Part shown: positions 15,083-22,118 of the stretch, piece by piece
Position numbering within the stretch: position 1 is the first letter of the stretch
How the letters are laid out: the number at the start of each line of letters is the position of its first letter
Source: Candidatus Rifleibacteriota bacterium
GTDB taxonomy: Bacteria > Riflebacteria > Ozemobacteria > Ozemobacterales > Ozemobacteraceae
Assembly (NCBI GenBank): GCA_022704885.1
Contig: JAKJFO010000006.1
Coordinates: 1-25,047, forward strand
Reading direction: 5' to 3'
Length of the DNA: 25,047 nt
Made by a program: the position numbers and the translations under genes
The notes under the pieces: model-generated
Databases searched by the model: none
What the model was told of the DNA's origin: nothing
The model's input: only the letters and a program-made list of their open reading frames with translations

Positions 15083-17458
15083 ATGAGAATTGCAGACCGG
15101 CGTGGCTTCATTCTTTACATCGTCATTACCGTGCTGCTTGGCCTGGCCATAATGGCTTTTGCGCTGAATACCTTCAAAACCGGTGCCGTAACCCAGTTGT
15201 CAAGAAACGTCGACCAGAATCGACTGGCTTTGCTAGCGCAGTCGGCCAACTCGGAAGTGATAGCCATGCTCAAAAGTCAGGTGAATCTGAACCCTTCAAG
15301 CCAGACCTTCGCCAAGTTTCGCAGCGTTTTTCCGACGGCCGGATCGCCACCGCCAGCTTTGCCCGTCACTGTCGATCTCATCTCGAATTTTGAACCGCAG
15401 AAGACGGTGCAGCTGGCAAAGGTTGGCTACAATCTCAAGATCCGCAGCAGCGCAGTGTTGACCGTTTTCCGCCGGTCATCGCTGAACTCGATGTCAGCCT
15501 ATAACGGCTATATAGATGTAATTTCGAAAGCCTGGCGGGAAGGGGCCGGCGAGATAACCATGGAAGCGCACGAGCGCCGCGACGTTCGGTTGATCGACCT
15601 TCGCCATACACTCGACAAATATGCTCTTTTCGTTAAAAATTACAGTAACGACTATAACAATACCAGTCGCAGACTGATTGTCGATGGCATCAAGAACGTC
15701 GGTACGCATGATATTTCACGCATATTCATCGGTACCGACAACTACCCGACCTGCGTTGACCCGAGAAAAGATCTCTGGTTTGATATCTATTATGATGACC
15801 ACAAAGATCTGCAGGGCTTTGCCCAGATTTTTGGCGGCAACAACCTTAAGGAGTTTCCTCTCGCTGCCGAAACTCCGGCTGATTACCCCAAGTTCAACCG
15901 GCTTTTCTTCGAGAGCAACAAACCTTTTACCTCACTCGGAGGGGTAAGCGTTGGCATGTTTGTCATGAACAAACAGGTAACCAATGAGTATGAGCGTGTA
16001 ATCAATTTTGCGGCCGATGCCTGCATGACTGCTGCCGGGGTAGCTACCGAGCCCTACCGGGTTGCCGCCGCGCTCAAAACCAAGTGCCAGAAGGCAATAC
16101 AAAAGCTTGGTAATCCCAATGCCTATGCGCAGATGATGTGTCAGGACTTTGTCGACAAGGCAGCCGGAGGCAATTACGCCAATTGTGAAGAGTTCAAAAA
16201 GTTGCTGGTAACCTGCCAGCAGAACTGGACATATCGCTGGGGCTATACTGATGCCGCATCGCTCTGGAAAGTCGATACTCCCGGCCGCGCCCCCCAGGAT
16301 TCGACAATGCCCGACCGCTATGCCGGCCTGTCGAATATCAGCATGGGCTCAGGTAACTATGGCCCATATATGTCTGAATATCGAGAGGTCAGCGGCGGCG
16401 CACAGTATAACCCCGAGCGCTGGCACGTCGGGGTGATGCAGCAGTTCTATGGTTCAGACAACGACACTCCTGTGTTAATAGAGGGTAAGGCTTATATGCG
16501 GTTTTTCAAGCTGGCATATCTTGATGAATTTACCGCAACCGTACCTTTTTTCAATCCGGCGCCGGTTAACATCAGGGTTATCACCAGCAAATATCTGCGT
16601 AAGGATAAAACCGGCAGCTTTTTGACCACCCCATTGACAGCCGAACTGGCTTCGAATCTCTACAGTGATAAACTCATGAAAAGCCGCGCCATCGATGATC
16701 TCTCGCTCAATTCGCTATGGGGCGAAAAAATCAAGTGCTATAATGGCGATGGTCAGCAGGTTGAATACGATCCGATGCAGTATCCGGCCCCGATCATCGA
16801 GAAACCGGCCCAGCCTGCCGGCAGCAATGTTCCCGCCACCAGATTCGGTCGTGCGGTTGACTTCAGAAATGCAAGCTGGAACTATGTTTCTTCGACCGAT
16901 TTTCTGGCTGAACGCGCACCCGGCGACGGCAAGCTGCTTTATCTTGACGGTTTCATGTACATCATGGCCGGCGATCTGGATTTATCTGGGGTTACCCACT
17001 TTCAGGGAAAGGGCCTTATCTATATTGCGCGTGGCAACTGCCGACTCGGCAATCTGGAGCGCCTCAACGACCAGCCGACCAGCGATTCTCTCAGGATCTA
17101 TCTGCGTCAGGGAGACTTCATCATCAATCCGGCAGTCGATGATGTGGTTATCGAGGGTTCTCTGACTGCCTTCTACGATGACCCGCAGGGTTCTAGCGAC
17201 CCACTGCAGCAGGGCAGCATAATTCTGAGCGATCGCACCAGAGTAACCATCTACGGTAACCTGCTCGTGGACTCTCTCGACCTCGAAGCCTCGGGTAACA
17301 GCGGTCTGGCCGAGAACGGTGTGCTGCACATCATTCATGATCCGGCCGTTTACAACGCTGCCGTCACTCTCAATGGCACGCCCCTGGACCCCTACCATGT
17401 CAGTATCGGGCCGGTAAAGACATCTTTTTCGTTCAGAGCCGGGGGTGAAGAAAGCTGA
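15083..17458 (+). CDS. Giant PilX/GspK-like prepilin, first gene of the minor-pilin-like operon
   Basis: From the ATG at 15083 the product is 791 residues with a short class III (prepilin) leader MRIADRRG, then F at +1 and a hydrophobic helix (about 9-31). The ATG at 15038 would add 15 residues, overlaps a TATAAT and spoils leader length. The usual Glu at +5 is absent (FILYI), as in GspK- and some PilX-type tip subunits, which skip methylation and begin a pseudopilus. The globular part is far larger than typical PilX (about 200 residues). Its C-terminal third (about 600-780) has short regular strands (GLIYIARGNCRLGNL, DVVIEGSLTAFY, RVTIYGNLLVDSLDL) resembling a right-handed beta-helix. It ends in TGATG overlap with the next gene. 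A pilus or secretion tip adhesin-like role is inferred. Confidence 0.75.
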   Translation: MRIADRRGFILYIVITVLLGLAIMAFALNTFKTGAVTQLSRNVDQNRLALLAQSANSEVIAMLKSQVNLNPSSQTFAKFRSVFPTAGSPPPALPVTVDLISNFEPQKTVQLAKVGYNLKIRSSAVLTVFRRSSLNSMSAYNGYIDVISKAWREGAGEITMEAHERRDVRLIDLRHTLDKYALFVKNYSNDYNNTSRRLIVDGIKNVGTHDISRIFIGTDNYPTCVDPRKDLWFDIYYDDHKDLQGFAQIFGGNNLKEFPLAAETPADYPKFNRLFFESNKPFTSLGGVSVGMFVMNKQVTNEYERVINFAADACMTAAGVATEPYRVAAALKTKCQKAIQKLGNPNAYAQMMCQDFVDKAAGGNYANCEEFKKLLVTCQQNWTYRWGYTDAASLWKVDTPGRAPQDSTMPDRYAGLSNISMGSGNYGPYMSEYREVSGGAQYNPERWHVGVMQQFYGSDNDTPVLIEGKAYMRFFKLAYLDEFTATVPFFNPAPVNIRVITSKYLRKDKTGSFLTTPLTAELASNLYSDKLMKSRAIDDLSLNSLWGEKIKCYNGDGQQVEYDPMQYPAPIIEKPAQPAGSNVPATRFGRAVDFRNASWNYVSSTDFLAERAPGDGKLLYLDGFMYIMAGDLDLSGVTHFQGKGLIYIARGNCRLGNLERLNDQPTSDSLRIYLRQGDFIINPAVDDVVIEGSLTAFYDDPQGSSDPLQQGSIILSDRTRVTIYGNLLVDSLDLEASGNSGLAENGVLHIIHDPAVYNAAVTLNGTPLDPYHVSIGPVKTSFSFRAGGEES

Positions 17459-17772
17459 TGGATAACGCCCGGTGGATTGTCGTTCTTTCGGTGATTCTCA
17501 GCATGATGGTGACACTGACACTGCTGAAACGCTACGCTGGCGGGCCGCGTCTGGAAACGCCGACAACCGTAGAGAACGTCGCTCAAACAGAATCGGCGCG
17601 GCCAGCTGAGCAAAATCGGTCAGTGATCAGCCTTCCTTCGCGCCGGGAAATACCACGTTTTGGTCAGGTCAGTTTTCCCAAGCCGGCCGTACATACTTTT
17701 TCGGTCGATCAGCCGCGTGATTTTGACAAGATGAATGAATCTATTAAAAACGAGGGTGCTTTAATCAGATGA
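17458..17772 (+). CDS. Short single-span membrane protein in the pilin operon
   Basis: The 104-residue protein has one N-terminal span (about 5-22: WIVVLSVILSMMVTLTLL) followed by KR and a polar, probably disordered periplasmic stretch rich in Pro, Ser and Arg. It has no prepilin cleavage signature and matches no family I recognise. The start overlaps the previous stop by one base (TGATG) and its stop overlaps the next start by ATGA, so it is tightly coupled to the prepilin genes on either side. A role as an assembly or alignment factor for the neighbouring pseudopilins is possible but unproven. Confidence 0.65.
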   Translation: MDNARWIVVLSVILSMMVTLTLLKRYAGGPRLETPTTVENVAQTESARPAEQNRSVISLPSRREIPRFGQVSFPKPAVHTFSVDQPRDFDKMNESIKNEGALIR

Positions 17773-18332
17773 AGGCGACAAAAGTTAACGGCAGGCTGGG
17801 CATAGGTTTTGTTGAAGTTCTGGTGGCAGTGCTGGTCGTAGCTGTCAGCTCAGTGCCGGTTATCTACATGGTCACCTCGTCGCGAACCGAAACCAGCAAG
17901 GCTATAAATTATCTGCGCGCTGTCGAACTGGCTAATGAAGTTATTGAGTGGGCTCAGTCGGTAAGGTTTGAAGACCTCGATGACAGCAAGTTTTCAGCTT
18001 TTGTCGGTTCTCTGGCCGATGATTCTTCAGGCACGATCATGCCAGTACCGGTCGGTGTCGGCGCCCCAGAAAATCCGAACTGGACATCTGGTAATTTTGT
18101 AACTAACAATCTGATGTATTCAGAACAGTATGGGAATGCCTTCTTTTTTCGAGAGGTTGAATTCGAAGATGTAACCGGTTCGACCTATTTTAACGACGGC
18201 ATGATGAAAAAGATGACCGTGCGTGTAAAATGGAACGAGGCAAGCCTCCCCTCTTCTTTGCATAATCCTGATCGAGACCGCCAGGTTGAGCTTTCGGTGC
18301 TTTTGCTCAATGATGCGAACATGAACTACTAG
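17769..18332 (+). CDS. PilV/GspI-like type IV prepilin
   Basis: The 187-residue protein has a leader MKATKVNGRLG, cleavage after Gly11 and mature IGFVEVLVAVLVVAV, placing Glu at +5 as in typical prepilins. The hydrophobic helix runs to about residue 34 and is followed by TSSRTETSKAINYLRAVELANEV, the amphipathic continuation usual for PilV/GspI proteins. The globular part contains no cysteines that would form the classical pilin disulphide. Expected fate: cleavage and N-methylation by PilD, then insertion as a minor pilin or pseudopilin. It overlaps the upstream gene by ATGA. Which pilus or secretion machine it serves cannot be told, because no ATPase, platform or PilD gene is in view. Confidence 0.85.
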   Translation: MKATKVNGRLGIGFVEVLVAVLVVAVSSVPVIYMVTSSRTETSKAINYLRAVELANEVIEWAQSVRFEDLDDSKFSAFVGSLADDSSGTIMPVPVGVGAPENPNWTSGNFVTNNLMYSEQYGNAFFFREVEFEDVTGSTYFNDGMMKKMTVRVKWNEASLPSSLHNPDRDRQVELSVLLLNDANMNY

Positions 18333-18336
18333 GTGG
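18331..18336 (+). promoter_or_regulatory. Ribosome binding site selecting the PilW-like start
   Basis: AGGTGG overlaps the upstream TAG and lies 5 nt before the ATG at 18342. The in-frame GTG at 18333 lies within it and is therefore unlikely to be the start. Confidence 0.65.
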
Positions 18337-18341
18337 CAGAC

Positions 18342-19040
18342 ATGGTAAAACTGTTTCATAACAAGAGAAGCCGCGGCTTTACCTTCATTGAAATGTCGAT
18401 GTCGGTAGCCATTGCGCTGGTCGTTTTTTTGATGATCTACCGCTTCATGTCGAGCACCCGGCAGCATTACATGTATGGCACCGTGAATCTGCAGAACCTG
18501 CAGGAAGCGCGCATGGCAATCAACTACCTGCGTCGTGATTTTTCGTGCGCCACGCCATATATAGGCGGTCAGGGGCAGGTCAACTTTGTCAACATGCAGA
18601 AAGCACGCAATTTTGTTTTCGAAACCCCGGGCTGGTCACCGATTGCCGCGGTTAACCTGATTAAATGCGATTCAGACAGCATCAGTATTCCGAAATTCGC
18701 GTTCGGGTCGCCAGATGAAGAGCCGCGCATTGAATATGTAACCTATACCTACGAACCGGGTAATATACTCAGTCGCAAACTTGTCGATTCGACCGGCAAC
18801 CTCAAGAAAGAAGTGAAGTTTTCAGGTATTGAGAATGTCGAATTCAAGCTGTATACACATCAGTTGAATCCAAATGTGCCGGTTCTCTGGGTTAAATTGC
18901 TGGTACACGATAAAAGCACCTATGGCAGCGACGAGATCGGCAAGGCGCTCGAGGTCACTTCGTCGATTTCCAGCCCGTTCATCACCAGCCTTGTCAACAA
19001 TCGTAACTGGCGTTTCGAAACCGGTCATAAAGAATTGTAA
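18342..19040 (+). CDS. PilW/GspJ-like type IV prepilin
   Basis: From the ATG at 18342 the protein has 232 residues. The leader MVKLFHNKRSRG ends at Gly12, followed by FTFIEMSMSVAIALVVFLMIY with Glu at +5, a textbook prepilin signature. After the helix, the segment with LQNLQEARMAINYLRRDF is typical of PilW/GspJ minor pilins, as is the overall size. The region around residues 130-190 carries the strand-rich segments YVTYTYEPGNIL, VEFKLYTH and PVLWVKLLV. It is last of the coupled cluster PilX-like, small membrane protein, PilV-like, PilW-like. A minor-pilin tip complex is the likely assembly. The following gene is 83 nt away with a strong RBS and may be co-transcribed or independent. Confidence 0.88.
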   Translation: MVKLFHNKRSRGFTFIEMSMSVAIALVVFLMIYRFMSSTRQHYMYGTVNLQNLQEARMAINYLRRDFSCATPYIGGQGQVNFVNMQKARNFVFETPGWSPIAAVNLIKCDSDSISIPKFAFGSPDEEPRIEYVTYTYEPGNILSRKLVDSTGNLKKEVKFSGIENVEFKLYTHQLNPNVPVLWVKLLVHDKSTYGSDEIGKALEVTSSISSPFITSLVNNRNWRFETGHKEL

Positions 19041-19123
19041 AAATTTTATTTTTGTATGCAACAAAAGAAAACTGTCGGTCGTAAGTTTGGCAGAGTAACA
19101 ATTTTCGAGGAGGAAGTTTAAAT

Positions 19124-19981
19124 ATGAAGAGATCGAAAAAATTGATTTCGGCAGTTCTATGTCTGGCTCTTTTGCTCAACCCCATTTTCTTTGAAATGGC
19201 GGTCTGGGCCGCTGAAGAACAGCAGCAGCAGGAAGTGAAGAGCGAAGCGCTCGACGAATCTTCTACTCAGGCTGACGACGCGGTTGCAGAAACCGAGAAG
19301 GCTGACGACCAGCTGAGCACCACCAAGAAGGCAAAGACCAAGTGGTATATGAGCAGCAGCACCAAGCGCAAGATCAGAGATGCCAACACCAAGCTCGATG
19401 ACGCCAAAGGGCAGGTTTCAGGCGTAAAGGAAGACGCCAAGGGCGTTGGCGACGAAGTTAAGGGCATCGGTGATGCTATCGACGGCGATGGTAATGCTTT
19501 TGACAAAATGGCCAAGGTTGCTGCCGGCATTCAGAAGGCACTCATCAAAGCCGGTCAGTTGCTGCAGAAAATTGGTCAGCTGCTCAAGACTGTCGGTCAG
19601 GCCCTTATGGCCATCGGTCAGGTTCTCTCGGCAATCCCCTGGACAGCAGCCATAGGTAAGGCTCTTACCACTGTCGGTAAACTGCTGGTCAAGGTCGGAA
19701 CTGTTCTCGATACTGTCGGTAAGGCGATCGAAAAGATCGGTAATACTGCAAAAGATGCCGACGCAAGCTTCGGCAGCATGCTCGGCAACATTGGCAGCGC
19801 CATCAAAGAAGGCTGGGCTCAGGGTAGCGCAGACGCAGATGCTTACGAACAGAAATTGAATGAAGAAGCTGCTGCTGATGCGGCCAAGGACGAAGGTGGA
19901 GCTTCTGAAACCAATGACGCAGCTCCAGATGACGGTTCTGGTACTGTAGAAGACGCCGATCAGGGCGTTGCAGACATCTAA
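19124..19981 (+). CDS. Secreted protein with glycine-marked amphipathic heptad repeats
   Basis: Not a family I recognise. The 285-residue product has a signal peptide (MKRSKK, hydrophobic core, cleavage near AVWAA), a Glu/Gln/Ala/Asp-rich segment, then a long helix-like centre, and an acidic Ala/Asp/Glu/Gly tail ending in DI. The centre has strict seven-residue units of the form (I/V)-G-(Q/K/T)-x-(L/A/I). Gly lies at residues 144, 151, 158 and 165; after SAIPWTAA the register shifts and Gly returns at 178, 185, 192, 199 and 206. A looser version (VGDEVKG, IGDAIDG) precedes it. Small residues every seven on one face with Leu/Ile/Val beside them suggest close helix packing or membrane contact. 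Strong RBS (GAGGAGG) and terminator imply good expression. Confidence 0.75.
   Translation: MKRSKKLISAVLCLALLLNPIFFEMAVWAAEEQQQQEVKSEALDESSTQADDAVAETEKADDQLSTTKKAKTKWYMSSSTKRKIRDANTKLDDAKGQVSGVKEDAKGVGDEVKGIGDAIDGDGNAFDKMAKVAAGIQKALIKAGQLLQKIGQLLKTVGQALMAIGQVLSAIPWTAAIGKALTTVGKLLVKVGTVLDTVGKAIEKIGNTAKDADASFGSMLGNIGSAIKEGWAQGSADADAYEQKLNEEAAADAAKDEGGASETNDAAPDDGSGTVEDADQGVADI
19553..19741 (+). repeat. 21-bp periodic coding repeat (glycine heptads)
   Basis: A GGT/GGA glycine codon recurs every 21 bp at 19553, 19574, 19595 and 19616 (each GGTCAG), then after a 39-bp step at 19655, 19676, 19697, 19718 and 19739 (mostly GGTAA-). The nucleotide words GGTCAG and CGGTAAG repeat, indicating duplication of a 21-bp unit, now diverged. 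Confidence 0.7.
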
Positions 19982-20003
19982 GCCGGAAATTTCCAATAAA
20001 AAG

Positions 20004-20033
20004 GCCGCCTCATTGTGAGGCGGCTTTTTTTTT
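20004..20033 (+). terminator. Strong Rho-independent terminator of the glycine-heptad gene
   Basis: GCCGCCTCA (20004-20012) and TGAGGCGGC (20016-20024) form a perfect 9-bp stem with a TTG loop, followed by nine T residues. It lies 22 nt after the stop. Confidence 0.95.
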
Positions 20034-20298
20034 GAAGGGGGATCGTCAAACAATGCTGGCAAAAAGGCAAACTGTGCTTCTTGCGTTCATTCTGCGCGTA
20101 GCATAGCGAAGTCGCAGAATCCATGTTTTTATTGCATTCCTGTATCCTGACATTACGGGCAGGATGATGGATTGATGTGATTTTGCCCGTCGTTCTGCTT
20201 CCCATGAAGATATGCAGTGTTGATTTTTTCACCGGGAATCGCAGTGTGACCGGTTAAAAAATTTGAGAGTTTTTCCGATAGTGGCAGCGGAGTGAAAT
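20034..20298. other. Non-coding gap with several inverted repeats
   Basis: Together with the terminator, the gap from 19982 to 20298 is the only stretch above 300 nt without a gene. After the terminator it holds the REP-like palindrome, then ATCCTG/CAGGAT (20144-20149/20160-20165) and ACGGGCA/TGCCCGT (20155-20161/20184-20190), two mutually exclusive stems, and ACCGG/CCGGT (20231-20235/20250-20254). An 84-codon minus-strand frame crosses it but includes the terminator and palindromes and has no RBS, so I see no gene. A short structured RNA or the upstream regulatory region of the TPR gene is possible. Confidence 0.45.
20089..20120. repeat. REP-like palindrome in the intergenic region
   Basis: ATTCTGCG (20089-20096) pairs with CGCAGAAT (20113-20120) around a 16-nt centre that contains AGCGAAG. 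The layout ATTCTG...AGCGAAG...AGAATCC resembles a well-known class of dispersed intergenic palindromes in many bacterial genomes. Only one copy is in this window. Confidence 0.5.
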
Positions 20299-20838
20299 AT
20301 GTTTAAAAAAATACTTACCTTCGCTGCAGCCGCTCTGGTTGCTGTGGCCATGCTGCCAAGCCTTTACAGCGGCGACCCGGGTATTACCGGTGCCGTGGTC
20401 AAAGATCGCGAGCGTTATTACCACCGACTCAAGGATATGCGGGCAAAAGACCCGCAGAATGCCGAGTTGAGTTATCAGATCGCCAACCTTTACTACAGCC
20501 TGCAGATGGAAGACGAAGCCATCAAGGAGTATCGCCGTACTCTCAGCGTAAAGCCAGATCACAGCTATGCTAAGTGGTTTCTGGCAAGGCTTCTGGTCAG
20601 CAAGGGCTACTTTGAAGAGGCGTTCTGGCATATTCGCGATCTGATCAGCGCCAACAGCGAGAATCCCGAACTCTACGCCCGCGCCGGCGAAATTCTGCTG
20701 AAAATGGATCAGAGCGAGGTTGCCAAAGAATATTTCAATCGCTATGACGAACTCAAATTCGGCGAAAAGAACGGCGCCGATCCGATGCCTTCTGATTCAA
20801 AGCCGAACCGGGGCGCCTGGAAAGAATATTTTTACTGA
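20299..20838 (+). CDS. Secreted TPR-repeat protein
   Basis: The 179-residue protein opens with MFKKILTFAAAALVAVAML, a signal peptide or uncleaved anchor, then GDPG and a linker. About three tetratricopeptide repeats occupy residues 52-150: ELSYQIANLYYSLQMEDEAI then KEYRRTLSVKPD, AKWFLARLLVSKGYFEEAF, and PELYARAGEILLKMDQSEVA. TPRs bind partner proteins; this is therefore probably a periplasmic adaptor. The tail ends in WKEYFY. GGAG lies 7 nt before the ATG. It stands alone behind the 317-nt gap and faces the coiled-coil gene, with 38 nt between the stops and no clear terminator hairpin. Its partner cannot be named. Confidence 0.75.
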   Translation: MFKKILTFAAAALVAVAMLPSLYSGDPGITGAVVKDRERYYHRLKDMRAKDPQNAELSYQIANLYYSLQMEDEAIKEYRRTLSVKPDHSYAKWFLARLLVSKGYFEEAFWHIRDLISANSENPELYARAGEILLKMDQSEVAKEYFNRYDELKFGEKNGADPMPSDSKPNRGAWKEYFY

Positions 20839-20876
20839 AAATTCCTTTCATCGCTGCTCTCTCATGTGCCAGACCA

Positions 20877-21401
20877 CTAGCTGTTTTTGGCTTTGTCGAG
20901 CATCATTTCAATCTTTAGGCGGCTGTCTGCGGTAAATTCGATTTTGAAACTTTCTTCGCTGAACTTCTCGAGGTAGCGGTTGAGCTGCATGTCATTGCCA
21001 TAATCCTGATATAGTTGCGAAAGCATGTTCTTAAGCTCGGCGTTGCGCATTCGGCTGAGGCTTTGCTCGTAAGAGAGCTCGAGCAGCTGGCGCCGGTTCT
21101 TGAGGTCTTCGTAAATCTGGCGCAGTCTTTCTTCAGCATTTTTCTCAGTCTGCAATGAAGCCTCCAGCGCGGCAATGCGGGTTTCAATGTTGGACCTTTC
21201 CGTCTCTTTATCGGCCGAAAGATTGGCAAGGGCTTTTGTCTCGCGGTCAAGCTGCTTCTGCTGGCCACTGCTGTGAGCGACACAGTCGGCAACCCGCAAC
21301 TGCAGGTCGGTGAGAGCCTGCTCGATCTGACCCAGCAGCTTTTTGATTTTCTTTTCAGGTGACTGGCCGAACATTCTGGCAAAAACTTCTTTGAGGCTCA
21401 T
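20877..21401 (-). CDS. Cytoplasmic coiled-coil protein of unknown function
   Basis: The 174-residue protein starts MSLKEVFARMFGQSPEKKI and then consists almost wholly of charged helix with coiled-coil character (about 15-130: KKLLGQIEQALTDL, ETRIAALEASLQTEKN, ERLRQIYEDLKNRRQLLEL). A short end region (EFTADSRLKIEMMLDKAKNS) closes it. No signal or membrane span is visible. The opening SLKEVFARMF resembles the first helix of PspA-type proteins, but the rest is too short and that link is weak. The ATG overlaps the stop of the DUF3109 gene by one base (TAATG) with AGGAGAAG upstream, so the two are co-translated and may work together. Confidence 0.65.
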   Translation of the reverse strand: MSLKEVFARMFGQSPEKKIKKLLGQIEQALTDLQLRVADCVAHSSGQQKQLDRETKALANLSADKETERSNIETRIAALEASLQTEKNAEERLRQIYEDLKNRRQLLELSYEQSLSRMRNAELKNMLSQLYQDYGNDMQLNRYLEKFSEESFKIEFTADSRLKIEMMLDKAKNS

Positions 21402-21970
21402 TATAACTTCTCCTGAGCGGATTCTTGCGCATATTCCTTCTTCACCAGCTCTACCCAGTCTCTGCCAAAAAAGTTTTCGAGCAGATCGGCAAAGCTCAGC
21501 AGCAGTGGGGGCGGGTCTTTTTGCGAACGACAGAACTCAGGAATGTGGCAGTTGATTGTCCAGCAGTTGTCGATCTGCTTGAGCAGAATCGGGAACAGAG
21601 AGCACCACAATGGTTTTACTTCGAGCAACGGCTGAGATTTTTCGAGAGCCAGAGTGTGCAGTGAACACAGAATCACACCATCCTGGTCGATGAACGAAAG
21701 AGGGCAGGGAGTGTTCGCCCGTATTTCGCGGATATGCAGACTGCCTTTGTAGGTTTCACTTATTCCGGCACTCAGAAAGGTCTGATTCTGCCGGGTAAGC
21801 ATCGGTTTGACTTCATCAAATACCTGAAGTATTTTCTGCTCTTCCTCTTCACTTATAGGTGCGCCGAGGTCGCCATACATGCAGCATCTGCCCCGACATC
21901 TGGTGAGGTCGCAGGCAAATCTCGTCTGCCAGACTTCGTCAGAGATAAGTACTTCACCAATCTGTCGCAT
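21401..21970 (-). CDS. DUF3109-family cysteine-cluster protein
   Basis: The 189-residue cytoplasmic protein matches DUF3109: an N-terminal FACDLTRCRGRCC with Cys20, 25, 29 and 30 followed by MYGDLGAPISEEEE, then Cys89 (TPCPLSFID), Cys102, LWCSLFPI (Cys123), and Cys136, 141 and 147. The cysteine spacing suggests a metal or Fe-S site, as in the related CxxxCxxCC (YkgJ-like) families; biochemical function is not established. The frame is open from 21997, but GGAGG at 21975-21979 points to the ATG at 21970, giving MRQIGEVLISDE. TATAAT on the minus strand at 22006-22011 may be its -10. It overlaps the coiled-coil gene by one base. Confidence 0.85.
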   Translation of the reverse strand: MRQIGEVLISDEVWQTRFACDLTRCRGRCCMYGDLGAPISEEEEQKILQVFDEVKPMLTRQNQTFLSAGISETYKGSLHIREIRANTPCPLSFIDQDGVILCSLHTLALEKSQPLLEVKPLWCSLFPILLKQIDNCWTINCHIPEFCRSQKDPPPLLLSFADLLENFFGRDWVELVKKEYAQESAQEKL

Positions 21971-21974
21971 CGTG

Positions 21975-21979
21975 CCTCC
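21975..21979 (-). promoter_or_regulatory. Ribosome binding site selecting the DUF3109 gene start
   Basis: GGAGG on the minus strand, 4 nt before the ATG at 21970. The longer in-frame ATG at 21997 would place the site inside the coding region. Confidence 0.6.
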
Positions 21980-22005
21980 AGCGGCTAACTTTGCCAACTG
22001 CCAAA

Positions 22006-22011
22006 ATTATA
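22006..22011 (-). promoter_or_regulatory. Possible -10 element for the DUF3109 operon
   Basis: A perfect TATAAT on the minus strand, preceded by TG but without the usual one-base gap, about 36 nt before the ATG. No good -35 lies 16-18 nt upstream, so the call is weak. Confidence 0.3.
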
Positions 22012-22118
22012 CAGGTTATGATTTTCATGACGCCTATGCTAAGTTAAATCCTGATAAATTGCAAAATTTTGTCAGGCAGGGTAAAGATTTTGCACCTCTC
22101 AGTCGATAGCAGGTTCCG

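Noticed and set aside
19553..19741. CRISPR-like array
   Set aside because: The 21-bp periodicity lies inside a coding frame, has no constant repeat/variable spacer pattern and encodes protein heptads.
19418..20062. A 214-codon minus-strand reading frame rich in repeats
   Set aside because: Its periodicity is the mirror of the glycine-heptad repeat on the plus strand; it also runs through the terminator.
19978..20232. An 84-codon minus-strand frame in the intergenic gap
   Set aside because: It contains the terminator stem and the REP-like palindrome and has no family match or RBS.
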